Source: Melastoma dodecandrum (Eukaryota; Streptophyta; Magnoliopsida; Myrtales; Melastomataceae). Taken from it: 64,000 nt of DNA. A program made the position numbers and the translations under genes. The stretch lies in contig JARUPY010000538.1 of assembly GCA_029817715.1 (NCBI GenBank), positions 8,308,001 through 8,372,000 on the forward strand, given 5' to 3'. The first letter of the stretch is position 1. Each line of letters starts with the position of its first letter. The notes below the pieces were generated by a model, which saw only the letters and a list, made by a program, of their open reading frames with translations, did no database searches and was not told the DNA's origin. Of the stretch, positions 11,791-22,569 are shown piece by piece.

Positions 11791-12590
11791 AATCAAAATG
11801 TTCTTGAAGCATGTCAAGAGTCTTCTCTACCCCAAAATGCCCTGCGACTCCTCCCTCATGCACCTCTCGAATGAGAAGTTCCCTGATTGAGCTTTGAGGC
11901 ACACTCAATTTCAATTCCCGAAAAGGAATCCATCGACGAGATGATACTGTTCGACTGCTCCACTCGAGCACTTCTCAAATTTCTCTAAAGTCTCCACCAG
12001 AATCATAGAGTTCGTTTAGCTCCTAGCATTCAATTAGTTTTGACTTCATCATGGTCTCCAAAGTTGTTTTCCTCAACAAAGCATCAAACAAGACATTTCT
12101 TGTTCCAAACTTATGCTTCAATATTATTGAGAAGGATTGAAGAAGTTCCACCTGTGGCATCGATTGAGCTTAGTCTTATCCATTAATGTACTTTAGAGCC
12201 TCATGATATGTTTATACAACACGAACTCTTTAGGCAGTAGATGATGAGTTTAGTGCTTCAAAGCTCAAACAATTGTAGAATTTCTTGTCGTGCATAGAGT
12301 AGTTCAGTCTAGCGCAACTTATTTTCTCGCTAAAATAGGCGATCGGTCGACCCTCTTACAATAAAACTCTTCCAATGCCAACTCCAGAGGCGTCAACACT
12401 CAATCTCAAGTACTTTCTCAAAATTACGAAGAGCTAGCAATAAGGCTTGTGAGAATCGATCTCTGAGCAACTCAAAGATGGATTGAGCTGCAGTAGTCCA
12501 TTCAAAAGTCTTCTTTCAAATAGTCAATCACTGGAATGATAACAGAAGTGAAATTCTAGATGAACCACCTATAGAAGGATGCCAATTCGT
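11775..12590 (-). pseudogene. Ty3 B integrase N-terminus and RNase H
   Basis: At 11785-11960 the minus strand reads FRELKLSVPQSSIRELLIRE and HEGGVAGHFGVEKTLDMLQE followed by DWPGM, the zinc-binding part of integrase. The stretch 12100-12590 is the RNase H region, recognisable only by short segments and broken by many stops. After DWPGM the reading passes directly into the protease of element A. Confidence 0.75.
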
Positions 12591-13345
12591 GGAAGCTTCG
12601 CACATCGGAGCAGATATTGGGATATGTCAATCTTGTATGCCCTCCGCCTTTCTTTCATCAACTCGAACGTCATCTTTTGAGACAATGTATCCCAAAAAGA
12701 CCAATTGGGAAACAAGAAACTCGAACTTCTTCAAACTTGCAAAGAGGCACTGTACTCTGATAGTCTCGAATAGTTTCCGCAGGTTCTCTAGAAATTTGAG
12801 CTTACTCTGGCCGGACACAAGAATTTCGTTAAAATAGACAACAAGAAAGTTTTTAATAAAGGGGCGAAACACCTTATTCATGAGTTGTATCAAAATGTTA
12901 TGGGCATTTAAGAGCCCAAAGGGCATGACCACCCATTCACATAAGCCAAACTTGGCCTTCAAAGCGGTCTTCCACTCGTCTCCATATTTCATTCGAATTT
13001 GATGGTACTCGCTTCGGAGATCCACCTTTGAGAATATAGACGTTCCATGTAATTCGTCAAGCATTTCTTCAAGTCTAATATAGGAAAATGATACTTAATA
13101 ATAATCTTGTTGACGGCTCGACTATCCACACACATTTTCCACGAGCAATCCTTCTTGGGAACAAGAATAACTGGGATGACACATGGGCTAAAACTCTCTC
13201 GAACCAGCCCTCTCTTGATTAATTCTTGGAACTTCCTCTATCGTTCCTTGGCCTCATTACGACTACAATGATACGCTAAACGGTTGGGCATAGTCACGTC
13301 GGGAGCGAGATCAATCTGATGATGGATGCCCGAAATGGGGAAAGT
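12591..13345 (-). pseudogene. Ty3 B reverse transcriptase, C-terminal two thirds
   Basis: The minus-strand frame at 12627-13064 reads [40 protein letters not shown] and VVMPFGLLNAHN. The catalytic box is changed from VVYFDD to VVYFNE. Upstream (13070-13345) follow HHQIDLAPDVTMPNRLAYH and [20 protein letters not shown] with frame breaks. The solo LTR at 13346 interrupts it just before the ISGIHHQIDL segment; the upstream part resumes at 15237. Confidence 0.82.
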
Positions 13346-15236
13346 TGTAATGACCCAAACTTTTGAAGAATAAATTATGCAATTACAATGTTTAGAAGCG
13401 CGTGGGGCAAGTTGTAATGACCCAATTGCATGTGTGGAATGGACAAATTGGATGCACGGAAAGAAACCAACGAGGAGAAACTACTTAAAGGTTTAGGCCG
13501 GTTGACAGTAGATCATCCGACCAAAGACGGATGCGTTTGTCCCACCAAACGAATGCGTCCGTGATATCTGACAACAGATGGATGCATCTGTCAACTGAAC
13601 ATATGCATCCCTCTAATCTTACCAATGACGGATGTTTCTGTCTTACTAGATGGATGCATCTGTGAAATCTGACGATAGACGGATGCGTCAGTGGGAATGG
13701 ATAAACAATGTTGACCCCCCCTAAGTTGAATATTGGCAGTAATACGTAAGAGGGGATGAATGGAAAGAGGAGACCTCGAAGGAAGAACTTGAGGAAGAAA
13801 GAATACAAGCAAGGATAAGAGGAAAGAAAAAGGGGACGTGGAGAGGGTGAGATCTCTTTCCCTTGAAGCCTTGATAGTGCATGCAGAGCGGAGGGAGCTC
13901 GGCGTAGTGGAGGCCGAGACGAGGAAGTGGTAGGAGAGCAAGGAAGTGTGAGAAAGAGCTTGGCAAGGCATACAAGCAAGACGACCTCGCAAACACTTTT
14001 ACCTCGGGGAGAAATCGTGCTAAGAATGAGAGAGTTGGGGGAGCTCGGACAAGACTCAAGCTCTAGGTACGAAAGTTACTCCCCTCTCTCTTTCTGTACT
14101 CGAATGGCCATAATATTGTCGTCATAGATAGAGATGTGGTACGATGTGTGGTAGATGCTTGATTATGAATTGTGACAAGGGGAAGGGGACTCGGCCTTGG
14201 ACTAAGAAAGAGTCATCCGCTTTCTTAGTTGGTGAAGGATGGTGTATCTTCTCAGAGTGGAGAGGAGCCATCTGAAGCCATTCTATGAGAGACCTCCTCC
14301 CCGGTTGAGTGAGGGAGAGTCTCGATGATGTACGATAACAAAGGTGCCATGATCGTTCGATGATGTGTGTGTTTGTACTTTGCTTGAGCATGTTTCAAAA
14401 GTGAAATGATGCTCATGGAGTTGTTTGAGATGAATGGAAGAATAGAAAGGAATGGCCGAAGAGGTGGTTGTGTAATTGGCATTCCGTTAGGCAATTCTTG
14501 CCGGAGAACGGTGAGGGTAAACCAATGGCTGTGTTAAGCAAAGGAACATACGTTGGCTAGATATGATACGATTGATGAAGACTTTTGAAGGGTGGGGCAT
14601 GGTTAAAGAATGACCCCGGAGTGCCCTGGTTTTGGCCTCAAAGGCCGGTTAATATGATCGAAAGAAATGGGCTGAAATTTGGCACCCAAAGGCACGGGCG
14701 AAGAACACTGGACAGTTGGAATGCTCAGTTAAATATTTGTTATAGACTACTTAAATGGCCTGGAAGATGGGCCGGGAATGGTACGACGGATTGAAGTCGT
14801 AGTTAGCACATAGGACGGACTTAGTCCGGGTAGAATGCGAGTAGATTATGCGACAAGCCGATAAGACGGAGGAGTCTTGGAGATAGTCAAGGGGACGGAA
14901 ATGGGGACCTCGAACGTGAGATTTAAGTGTTGGAGTGGCTGATTCCATTCGAGTTAGAATTGACAGTATGTCAAGTACACGAGTTAGCTCAATGGGAACT
15001 CAAAGGTTCAGTCGATTGAGAAGATCAAGCCTTAGTAACATTATGAATGTACTTAGTTTTGTTGACTAATGTGGAATTTGTCTTTTCAGATCAAGAAGTC
15101 TTTAACTGATTCGTTATTCTATTATTTATTCATTGTACTTAATAATTAATGTAACCAAAGGATTCTAGGATTTATTATAATATCAATAAAATTCAACTGT
15201 TTTTTTATATAAATAGTGAAACTTTAGAACCTTTCA
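13346..15236. repeat. Solo LTR (1.9 kb) inserted in Ty3 B
   Basis: The unit starts TGTAATGACCCAA and ends CCTTTCA, so it has TG...CA ends, and it is flanked by AAAGT (13341-13345) and GAAGT (15237-15241), a five-base target duplication with one change. Outside it, the interrupted Ty3 B polyprotein can be followed from NMPGGL on one side to SGIHHQIDL on the other. No gag or pol is inside, so it is a recombined single LTR. It shares blocks with the LTR at 40765-47983: the start TGTAAYGAYCCAA and a segment of the type CGGGG-GA-ATCGTG-AGAATGAG-GAG. The start sequence recurs at 13411 as a short internal duplication. Confidence 0.82.
13515..13700. repeat. Degenerate tandem repeat with GACGGATGCRTCTGTC core
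   Basis: Variants of GACGGATGCGTTTGTC, CAGATGGATGCATCTGTC, GACGGATGTTTCTGTC and TAGATGGATGCATCTGTG follow one another, partly as inverted copies. The cores are near-palindromic (GATGCATC). It lies inside the solo LTR. Confidence 0.6.
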
Positions 15237-15850
15237 GAAGTCCTCCCGGCATGTTTTTGGAAAATACATTATCGAATTCTCGAAGTCAGTGCTTTACTCG
15301 AGGATGGGTAGTGGGCGACTTCTCTTGTGTTTCCTTGATCACCATCAAGATGAACATGGGTTCCTCGCAATGAATGGTTATGGTCAACTTGACCAATTCA
15401 AATTCTTCTTCTCGAGCATTTTTGGTATAATGTTCGAGTTACATGAGGCTAAAGGAAGGAGTGCGATCTTTCTTCTGATCGAAAGTGATAGAATAAGTAT
15501 TCTGATATCCATTATGAACCACTCTTTGATCATATTATTACGATCTTTCCAATAATAGGTGACATGCATCCATAGGAACAACATCACAGGTCACATTGTC
15601 TCGATAGTTCTACCCAATGCTTAGTAAGACAAAGGTCTGCTTAGTTACTAGAATGCCACTCTCCTTACTTAGCCACTGAAGCTTGTCTGGTCAGGGTTGT
15701 GACTTAGTTGGCAACTATAGCTTCTCGACCATTGTAGTGGAGGCTACGTTGGTGCAACTCCCACTATCGACTATCACGTAATACATATTTCTCAATACAA
15801 TGCATCGAGTCTAAAAGATCCTTTCTCGTTGGTTGACCCCATCTAACACA
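15237..15850 (-). pseudogene. Ty3 B protease and protease-RT linker
   Basis: Across frames the minus strand reads [12 protein letters not shown] active-site remnants (about 15730-15790), VVPMD and LLxRPW-type segments, then YSLTFDQ-like residues before KKIALLPLASCNSNIIP (15384-15480), and finally LREFDNVFSKNMPGGL (15240-15300). This is the protease and the linker that leads into RT. Frameshifts are frequent. Confidence 0.7.
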
Positions 15851-16868
15851 ACATTCGTAGTAAGGCCCTTTTAAATCACCAGCATCTCCCTCACGTCCGG
15901 CTCCTCGAAACACTCTTCCCACATATTCCACATGGGTTCACTCCCAAATATCATCATATTCCTCTTCGGGAAACTCCTTGAGGTTATGTTTCTTACCTTG
16001 GCATTTGAAACAGTTCCACTGGTTCTCACTCTCCAGGGGTCTTGCGACAACTTTTCATTTATCCCTACTCGAGTTGACAAGTACGGACTTTGGCGAGGGA
16101 TTCAATCTTATGTAGGTACTCCCCTTGTTGAAATGAGTCACCCTCGCAGATGCACTTCCCTTGTTGAAATGAGTCGCCCTCGCTCTTGCAGACGCACTTT
16201 CCCTGTGGAAAGGAGTCGCCCTCGCAGACGGTTACTTCTGGATAATCCTCCTCGATTGTTGTTGCTCGACCTTGTGCGCGAGATTGCACACGTCGATAAA
16301 ACTCCAATAAGGTTGCCACTCGGTTGCCTCAACAACTTGGAGCTTCAATCCCTTTATGTATCGATCAATCGTTTGCTCCAAGGGCTCGGTTACATCACAT
16401 TGCAACATAAGTAATCGAGTGCTTCGTTATACTCAGGGACTATGGATAACTATTGTAACCAATTCCACCTTGCAAATAAGTCTTGGCAGTAGCATTCCGA
16501 AAAGAACCTCTTATACATCGTTCGCTTCATCTTTACCCATGAGCGAATATTGTCCTTTCCTTCTCTATGCCTTTGCTAGTTAAGATTTTTCCACCACAAA
16601 CTCGCAAATTTGCGTAATCGAAGGGCTGCCATCTTGACTTGTCGATCCCCCGGAATCTCCTCATACTCAAATACTCCTTCGATGGTATGTAGCCAATCGA
16701 GGGACTCTTCTGGGTTCATTTTTTCTTCGAACTCCGGTATATCCACTCGAAGGGTATGAGTACGGACATTGACTCGTTCTTGAACTTGACTCCTAGGACT
16801 CTCTTTGTTACCATATCCTTTTACAAAGGGGTTTTCCTCATCTTCTTCAAATTGTCGAGGAGATTATA
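15851..16868 (-). pseudogene. Ty3 B gag, C-terminal part
   Basis: The minus-strand translation is fragmentary but follows the gag of the related element at 55233-58310. It has the region of the RYLRGLKPQ and YWSF motifs at about 16290-16400, and the segment that precedes the zinc knuckle at 16065-16260. The latter contains repeats of EGDSFQQGK. hAT-2 interrupts gag at 16869-16876, and the N-terminus continues at 20349. Confidence 0.65.
16118..16230 (-). repeat. Three tandem repeats inside Ty3 B gag
   Basis: The + strand unit CCCTTGTTGAAATGAGTC followed by GCCCTCGCAGA and ACGCACTT occurs three times with small changes and one short insert (CTCTTGC). On the minus strand it encodes EGDSFQQGK(C/V)C-like repeats. 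The related young element has only one FNKGSSS segment in this region. Confidence 0.65.
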
Positions 16869-17039
16869 GTTAGGTGTAGGGGTGAGCAAAATATCCGATA
16901 TTCGAATTCCAAGTTCGATATCCGAATTTTTTTCGGACTCGGATTCAGATAGTTTCATCATCGGACTCGGAATCGGACTTAACAAAAATTTATAATTTGA
17001 ATTCGGACTCAGATTCAGACTTTAAAGATATTATCTCGG

Positions 17040-17263
17040 ATTATCCTCATGCGCCCTCTCCTTTCCTAGTAGAGTTCTCGAGTTCTTCGTCAGGACTCAG
17101 GGCGGTCGCTTCCTCTTCCCCGAAGCCCTATGGGGAGTCCCGTGGAATCGCCAAGTCCCTTCGTGTTTCCCAGGAGCTGCAGTCCCTCATTGGCGTCCCC
17201 AATATACCATGCTCCCACACCCTCAAGCGTGTCTGGGATTACATCAAGGATAACAACCAACAG
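17040..17263 (+). pseudogene. Captured SWIB/MDM2-domain gene fragment
   Basis: The frame reads a Ser-rich segment (VEFSSSSSGLRAVASSSPKP) and then RGIAKSLRVSQELQSLIGVP and SHTLKRVWDYIKDNNQQ. This is the N-terminal half of a SWIB domain as in small plant organellar or nuclear SWIB proteins, and the Ser-rich part looks like a transit peptide. It ends at CAG followed by gt (17264), an exon end in the position where plant SWIB genes have DNxQ-DP. The next acceptor, ATTTTAG at 17805, would join it in frame (phase 0) to DLA-Met of the transposase. The second half of the domain is missing. I found no ATG in this frame, so expression is doubtful. Confidence 0.72.
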
Positions 17264-17814
17264 GTTTTCCTCACGCCCGCCTCTTCATTTCCTATCAGTC
17301 TCCTACTCTTTATTCTTGTTCTTGTTAATTTGTTAAATCGGGTTTGTTTCTAGGATGATGAGGGTCGTGTTTGTTTGTGGAAAAGACTACTTTTTCCCCC
17401 TCAAATTTTGTGGTCGGACGAAATTGCACTTAGGTTCAGTCGAAGGCCTAAGGCTAGTTTGGTTCACGAGAATTCTTTGTTTGCGCATTCTTGTTTGTGG
17501 AAATTGGGTGCCGTAAGGTTTTTGTTATGGACTGGAAATTACTATCACCGGCTGACTTCTTGTGGAAATTGGGTGCAGCTGATTTCTTGCAGCTGAGTTT
17601 CTTTACGGGCTTTGGCTCTATCATCGGTTGGTTCTCCCTCTCTTGGGAAATTGTCGTATCGCCGTTACTATCTCCTCGATCAGTAATTGTCGGCTCTCTG
17701 GGCAAGGTATGGAGATAGATATTGAATTTCAAATGAAATAGACGCCTCAAATCAGATTGTTGTGATAGATATTCTAATCTAATGTAAATTTATTTTCTAT
17801 TTTAGGATTTAGCT

Positions 17815-19882
17815 ATGGAGACAGCGAATGTTTTTTCACAAAATGATGTGGACATGGTCGACACTCCTATTGAATCAATTGCTTCTAGGAATTCTGCTAC
17901 AAAGAAGAGAAAATCAATTCAGCCAAGATCTGTACATTTGAAGCATTTCAATAGATATTTTAAAGATGGTCAAGTCATGGTAAGGTGCAACAATTGTCAA
18001 AAGAAAATTCGAGCAGGGTCACAAAATGGAACTGCCCCATTGAAGAATCATTTGACTAGTTGTCGAGATAAAGCTTCTTCGGATGATAAGCAACTAGAAT
18101 TGATTGGTTTGAGCTCTGCAACTAGTGAGAAACTTTTAAGTACTTATAAGTTTGATTCTGAGGTCGTAAGAAAAGCTTTAGTTAAGATGATAATATTGGA
18201 TGAATTGTCATTCAAGTTTGTCATGGGTTTAGGGTTTAAATCGTTCGTGGAAATTGCATGCCCGAAGTTTCGCATTCCATCTCGTTGGACCATTCAACGA
18301 GATTGTTTTCAAATGTTTACCAACGAGAAAGCGAAGTTACAAGAATATTTTAGAAAGTCTTCCCAAAGTGTTTCCATCACTACTGATATTTGGACTTCAA
18401 TTCAAAAGATTAACTACATGTGCGTGACAGCTCATTACATTGATGATGATTGGAATCTCCAAAAGATGTTGTTGAGCTTTGTTCCTATTTTTTCTCATAA
18501 AGGAAATGATATTAGGGAGGCTTTGGAAATATGTTTACGTGATTGGGGGATTGATAAGTTGTTCGTAGTGACGGTGGATAATGCAAGTGCCAATGAAGTT
18601 ACAGTGAATTATTTGAGAGATAAGCATAAGAGCAAGATTATTTTAGATGGAAAGTACATTTACATGAGATGCGTTGCTCACATATTAAACCTCATTGTTA
18701 CTGATGGCATGAGTATGCATGGTGTGTTTGATGCCATTAGAAGAGTACGAGCTATTGTTAAATACATTAAAAATTCATGTGGTCGGTATGTTTTATTCAA
18801 AAAAACTGTGAGTATGGAAGATGTCACTTATAAAGGTTGGTTGAGTTTGGATGTACCAACTAGATGGAACTCTACTTACAAAATGTTGGATGCAGCTCAA
18901 AAGTCACAAAAGGCTTTTGTGAGATATGAACAATTGGATCGTTTGATGAAGTTTAATCTTAAAGATGATAATAGAAGTGAAGTGTTGCCTCATAGGATTG
19001 GGAGATTGTGAAAAGGTTGGTAAACATTTTGAAGAGATTTTACAACTTGACTTTGAAGGTTTCCGGATCAAAGTCTGTAAGTGCTCATTCTTTCTTTTAT
19101 GATATTACAAATTTTCATGCTCTTTTTAGAAAATGGAAAGAGAGTGGTGATATAGATTTATCTATGATGGCATCACAAATGACAGTAAAGTATGACAAAT
19201 ATTGGGGTGTATTTGGAAAAATGAACATGTTGTTATACTTTGCAGTGGTTCTTGCCAGAGACAAAAGTTGAAGTTTTTGAGATTTACTTTGATAGATATA
19301 TATGAAGCTGAAAAAGGTGAGCAACTATTTGAAAATGTAAAGAGTGCACTGTATGAACTGTACAATGATTATAAATGCAAGTTTGCACCATCTCCTTCTC
19401 AAGTCGTGACATTAGGAGGTGTTAATGATGTTGATGATGACGAAGACTCTGATGAGAATATGATGAGACGAAGAAGGAATCGTTTCAAGAAGGCGAAACA
19501 AATAGATGGTGAAAGTAACAAGTTAGAGTTGGATAAGTATTTGGCTGAGGATCTAGATGATGACATCGATTCATTTGACATTTTAACATGGTGGAAAGTG
19601 TTAAGTTATAGACTTCCCATTCTCGCCCGAATGGCTCATGATATTTTATCAATTCATATATCTATTGTTGCTTTAGAGTCTTCATTTAATACTAGAGGTC
19701 GAGTGGTTGATTTATTTCGAAGGTCATTATCTCCTAGAATTGTGGAATCTCTCTTATGCACTCAAGATTGGCTTCGAGATTCTTATTCACCTATTGGTAT
19801 TGAAGAAGATATGGACGATATTGAAAAACTTGAAGATGGTAATGTTGATATTTTTAATTATGTTTGTTGTGTCAAAAGTTAG
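17815..19882 (+). pseudogene. hAT transposase, nearly complete, two frameshifts
   Basis: The start ATG follows an acceptor site at 17805. Domains in order: BED zinc finger (about residues 40-85, VRCNNCQKKIRAGSQNGTAP then KNHLTSC), RNase H-like domain with first Asp in SITTDIWTS, second Asp in VVTVDNASAN, the RCxxH motif (MRCVAHILNLIV), and the C-terminal dimerization domain with the catalytic Glu in VALESSFNTRGRVVD and SLLCTQDWLRD. The frame changes near 18990 (before DWEIVKRLVN) and near 19255 (AVVL to QKLKFLRF). All catalytic residues are kept, so the copy died recently compared with hAT-1. The last segment ends at TAG near 19882. Confidence 0.9.
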
Positions 19883-20348
19883 AGTTTTGGTATTATTTTT
19901 GTGACTAACATTACTTAATTTGAATTGTAGATTTTGAAAAAATGGGTATGAAAGCATATTCGAATTTTGAGGACATTTCAAGGATTCAAGAATGAAGACT
20001 TACAGAAGATGCTTTCAATCATATCCCGTTGCTCTTTTTTATCTAGCTTTGTAATTATTATTGTTATGATATGGGAATTGTTATTAATCTTATGTGGACA
20101 TGGAATTTTAGACTATTTTTGAAGCATTAGACGCAGATGAATTTGGACTAATATTTTTAAGCTTGAAATTCGGAAATTTCAGATTATCCAAATTCCGAGT
20201 CCGAAGATAATTCGGACTCGAAAATTCGGGATATATACCATCGGACTCAGTCTTGGACTTCAAAAAATATAATTCGAAAGTTCGAACTTGGGTGAAATTC
20301 AGACTCGGATATCCGAGTCTGGTCCGAATGCTCACCCCTAGTTAGGCG

Positions 20349-20478
20349 TATTCCTTTCTGCGTGGAGCTGCTGGACTTGATGCCGTAACTCTTCAACCTC
20401 TTGTTCTAAACGAGCCAAACAGGTATCCTTTAACATCATACCACGTCGGAATCTATTTGCCACCACATAAACTATGCA
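20349..20478 (-). pseudogene. Ty3 B gag N-terminus
   Basis: The minus strand reads VANRFRRGMMLKDTCLARLE and then QEVEELRHQVQQLHAER up to the hAT-2 target duplication. This matches in pattern the N-terminal coiled coil of the related gag at 57911. It directly follows the primer-binding site, as in that element. Confidence 0.75.
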
Positions 20479-20490
20479 CTCTGGTACCAA
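20479..20490 (-). promoter_or_regulatory. Primer-binding site of Ty3 B
   Basis: The minus strand reads TGGTACCAGAGT, one or two changes from the TGGTATCAGAGC complement of initiator tRNA-Met. It lies between the 5' LTR and gag. Confidence 0.75.
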
Positions 20491-21205
20491 CTAAAACATA
20501 AAAACTAATATGATGGCGAAACGGAATAGACCCAATAACAACAAAACAAGCCAAAGGAAAATCAGAAAACCACAACTGAAGGCTGAAACAGGTGTGACTC
20601 TAATGGCCACTGATACAACAAACGCACCATCGGGACTGTTAGGTGGGTTGAACGCTACACAATCGGATACAGATACAACACCGATTATGAGAATGCTCGG
20701 ATAATTTTCGCCACGTTTGAAAATTCACCAAAATGATAAGAGAAATAATGAAAAGTTCAAGGACAACTTGACGGACGAATATTCTAAGAAATGTTTTTCA
20801 AAAAAGGTTGTCTTAACCTTAACCTTAAGCATTCTACGTATAATGGACTGAAAAGGGCTAATCTTAATTTTTAAACGAGCATAAATAAAAAAGCCGAAAT
20901 GATAATCAACTAAATAAAAGCCCAAAAGTAACTAATTATAGAAATTGGGCCTGCTGACCAGCTGGGCATTCCTTCAAAAAGATTCATCTCAAATTGAGCT
21001 GGTCTCGAGAAGAAGGATCTCGGCTTAGGTTCATCTCGAAATGAGAGCACTTATCTCCTAGAGTTGATGTTAGACCATTCTAATAGTGTGACGATATTCC
21101 TAGTCTCGACCGCGGTTCTCGACTTATCCTCATTTCCACGGCTGAGGACTTATTCGATGATATACAATAATAAATAATAATAATTTCATTTTGCTAACAT
21201 AAACA
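20491..21205 (-). repeat. 5' LTR of Ty3 B (outer limit approximate)
   Basis: It begins next to the primer-binding site. The outer end is inferred: on the minus strand TGTTTATGTTAGC near 21205 is a possible TG start. No matching 3' LTR exists in the window, since element A supplies the 3' end, so the limits could not be checked by comparison. Confidence 0.45.
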
Positions 21206-21377
21206 GTGGTTTGGAAAGGAACCCCATGATATGAGAAACAGGACTGACCTTTATTCTGTGTTTGTGTTAGGATGCACATGTATTCCCCCATCCCATCCCA
21301 TTCAATGATTCACTCTTTTAATTTCCTCTTTTTACTTTATTTTATTTTTTTATGCGGTTGTTTTTTCTTCTCAAAAT

Positions 21378-22096
21378 GGAAGCGGCTAACGGTACGTGCA
21401 CGTAACCGTTACGTAGTTTACTAAAATTGACTTTTTTTTAATAATCTTTACTAAAAATCGACGTTTTTTAGTAAAATCGTTAGTAAACTGCTGTAAAAAT
21501 TTATAAACCGTTACAAATTTTTTACTGTTTGAAAATCCGGAAAGTTACTAAAACTACGTTTAGTAAATCGGACGTGAAATTTACTAAAATGTTTAGTAAC
21601 CGGTTACTAAAAATATCGGTGATTTTTGGTTTTTTTAGGAAACCGTTACTAAAGTTTCACTGTTCAAGTTTAGTAATCGGTTACTAAACTTTTTAGTAAA
21701 TTTCACCTCCGATTTACGAAACGTAGTTTAGTAACTTGCCGGATTTTCAAACAATAAAAAATCAGTAACGTGTTCCCAATTTTTTTTAGTAAAATTTCCA
21801 TTTTTAGTAATTTTCTCGATTTACCGTCGAAAGATTTTAGTAATGCTTTACTAATTTTATAAGTGAAATTAGTAAATTACTGTGTAACATTATAACTTCG
21901 TTAGTAAATTACTAAAGTCGTCATTTTTTTTCGTAATCGTTTACTATTTTTTGAAAAAATTTGCTGAATAGTTAGTAATCGATTACTAAACTTTTTAGTA
22001 ATTTACTAATCAGAACAGTGCAAAACAGTACATTCTGAACCTAACTCCGAACCTATTTTAAGTGTGAAATTACCGTTTTATCCCTGCGATAAAATT
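21378..22096 (+). repeat. Left TIR of the Pack-MULE
   Basis: It is the inverted copy of 23230-23925 with scattered changes and a short extra block (about 22026-22050, ACAGTACATTCTGAACC). It is saturated with TTTAGTAA and TTACTAAA, often as palindromes such as TTTAGTAATCGATTACTAAA. The tip holds the palindrome TACGTGCACGTA. Confidence 0.92.
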
Positions 22097-22569
22097 ACTA
22101 AATCGTTTCCCAATTTCCAGTTGTTTCTTCCCTGTGGTCGTCGTCCTTGTCGTTTGTCTTCGTCCTTCGTCCACCTTACTCCCTCCTGGTCCCGACGAAA
22201 TCGTCCTTGTTGAGTTGCATTCCTCCCTTCTTCCCATCCGAACCTCCCCTCCGATTGACGACTCCAATCCCCTTCCTTGTTCACACAATGACGTGAGCTG
22301 CGATCCCCGTTTACTCCACCTGCTTCGATATCCCGTGCACGAACTCGGCCTCATGAAATATGTTTATTAAGGTCGAAATTTGTTTTGCAGGAAATGAAGA
22401 AGTTGAGCTTGAAGTGTGATAAAACTCATTCCTCCAAAACGGTAAATACTGACATTGATCAAAACACCACATTCATGAGACGGACACAGGGATTGAAGAT
22501 TTCCCAAGTACAACTCGTGACGGAAGATGGACATTTTTTAAGGAAAAAAAAAATTCAAGCTCGGGGGCC

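Larger units (their letters stand above)
16877..20340 (+). mobile_element. hAT-2 DNA transposon with captured SWIB fragment
   Basis: The ends are a perfect inverted repeat, TAGGGGTGAGCA on the left and TGCTCACCCCTA on the right, flanked by the octamers GTTAGGTG (16869-16876) and GTTAGGCG (20341-20348), a hAT target duplication with one change. Subterminal regions on both sides are filled with copies of TCGGACTCGGATTC and its variants, likely transposase binding sites. The + strand encodes a transposase (17815-19882) preceded by an exon with half a SWIB domain. The host site is the gag of Ty3 B. Confidence 0.93.
11770..21205 (-). mobile_element. Ty3/gypsy element 'B', 5' part (5' LTR to integrase N-terminus)
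   Basis: On the minus strand the order is 5' LTR (20491-21205), primer-binding site, gag, protease, RT, RNase H, and integrase zinc-binding domain, where it stops at the junction with element A. It is interrupted by hAT-2 (16877-20340) and a solo LTR (13346-15236). Its gag and RT resemble those of the young element at 52819-58775 (for example RFRRGMMLKDTCLARLEQEV against [20 protein letters not shown]). Confidence 0.82.

Noticed and set aside
13485..14127. Several overlapping open frames of 110-165 codons
   Set aside because: They fall inside the solo LTR, three frames are open at once because of base composition, and none shows a domain.
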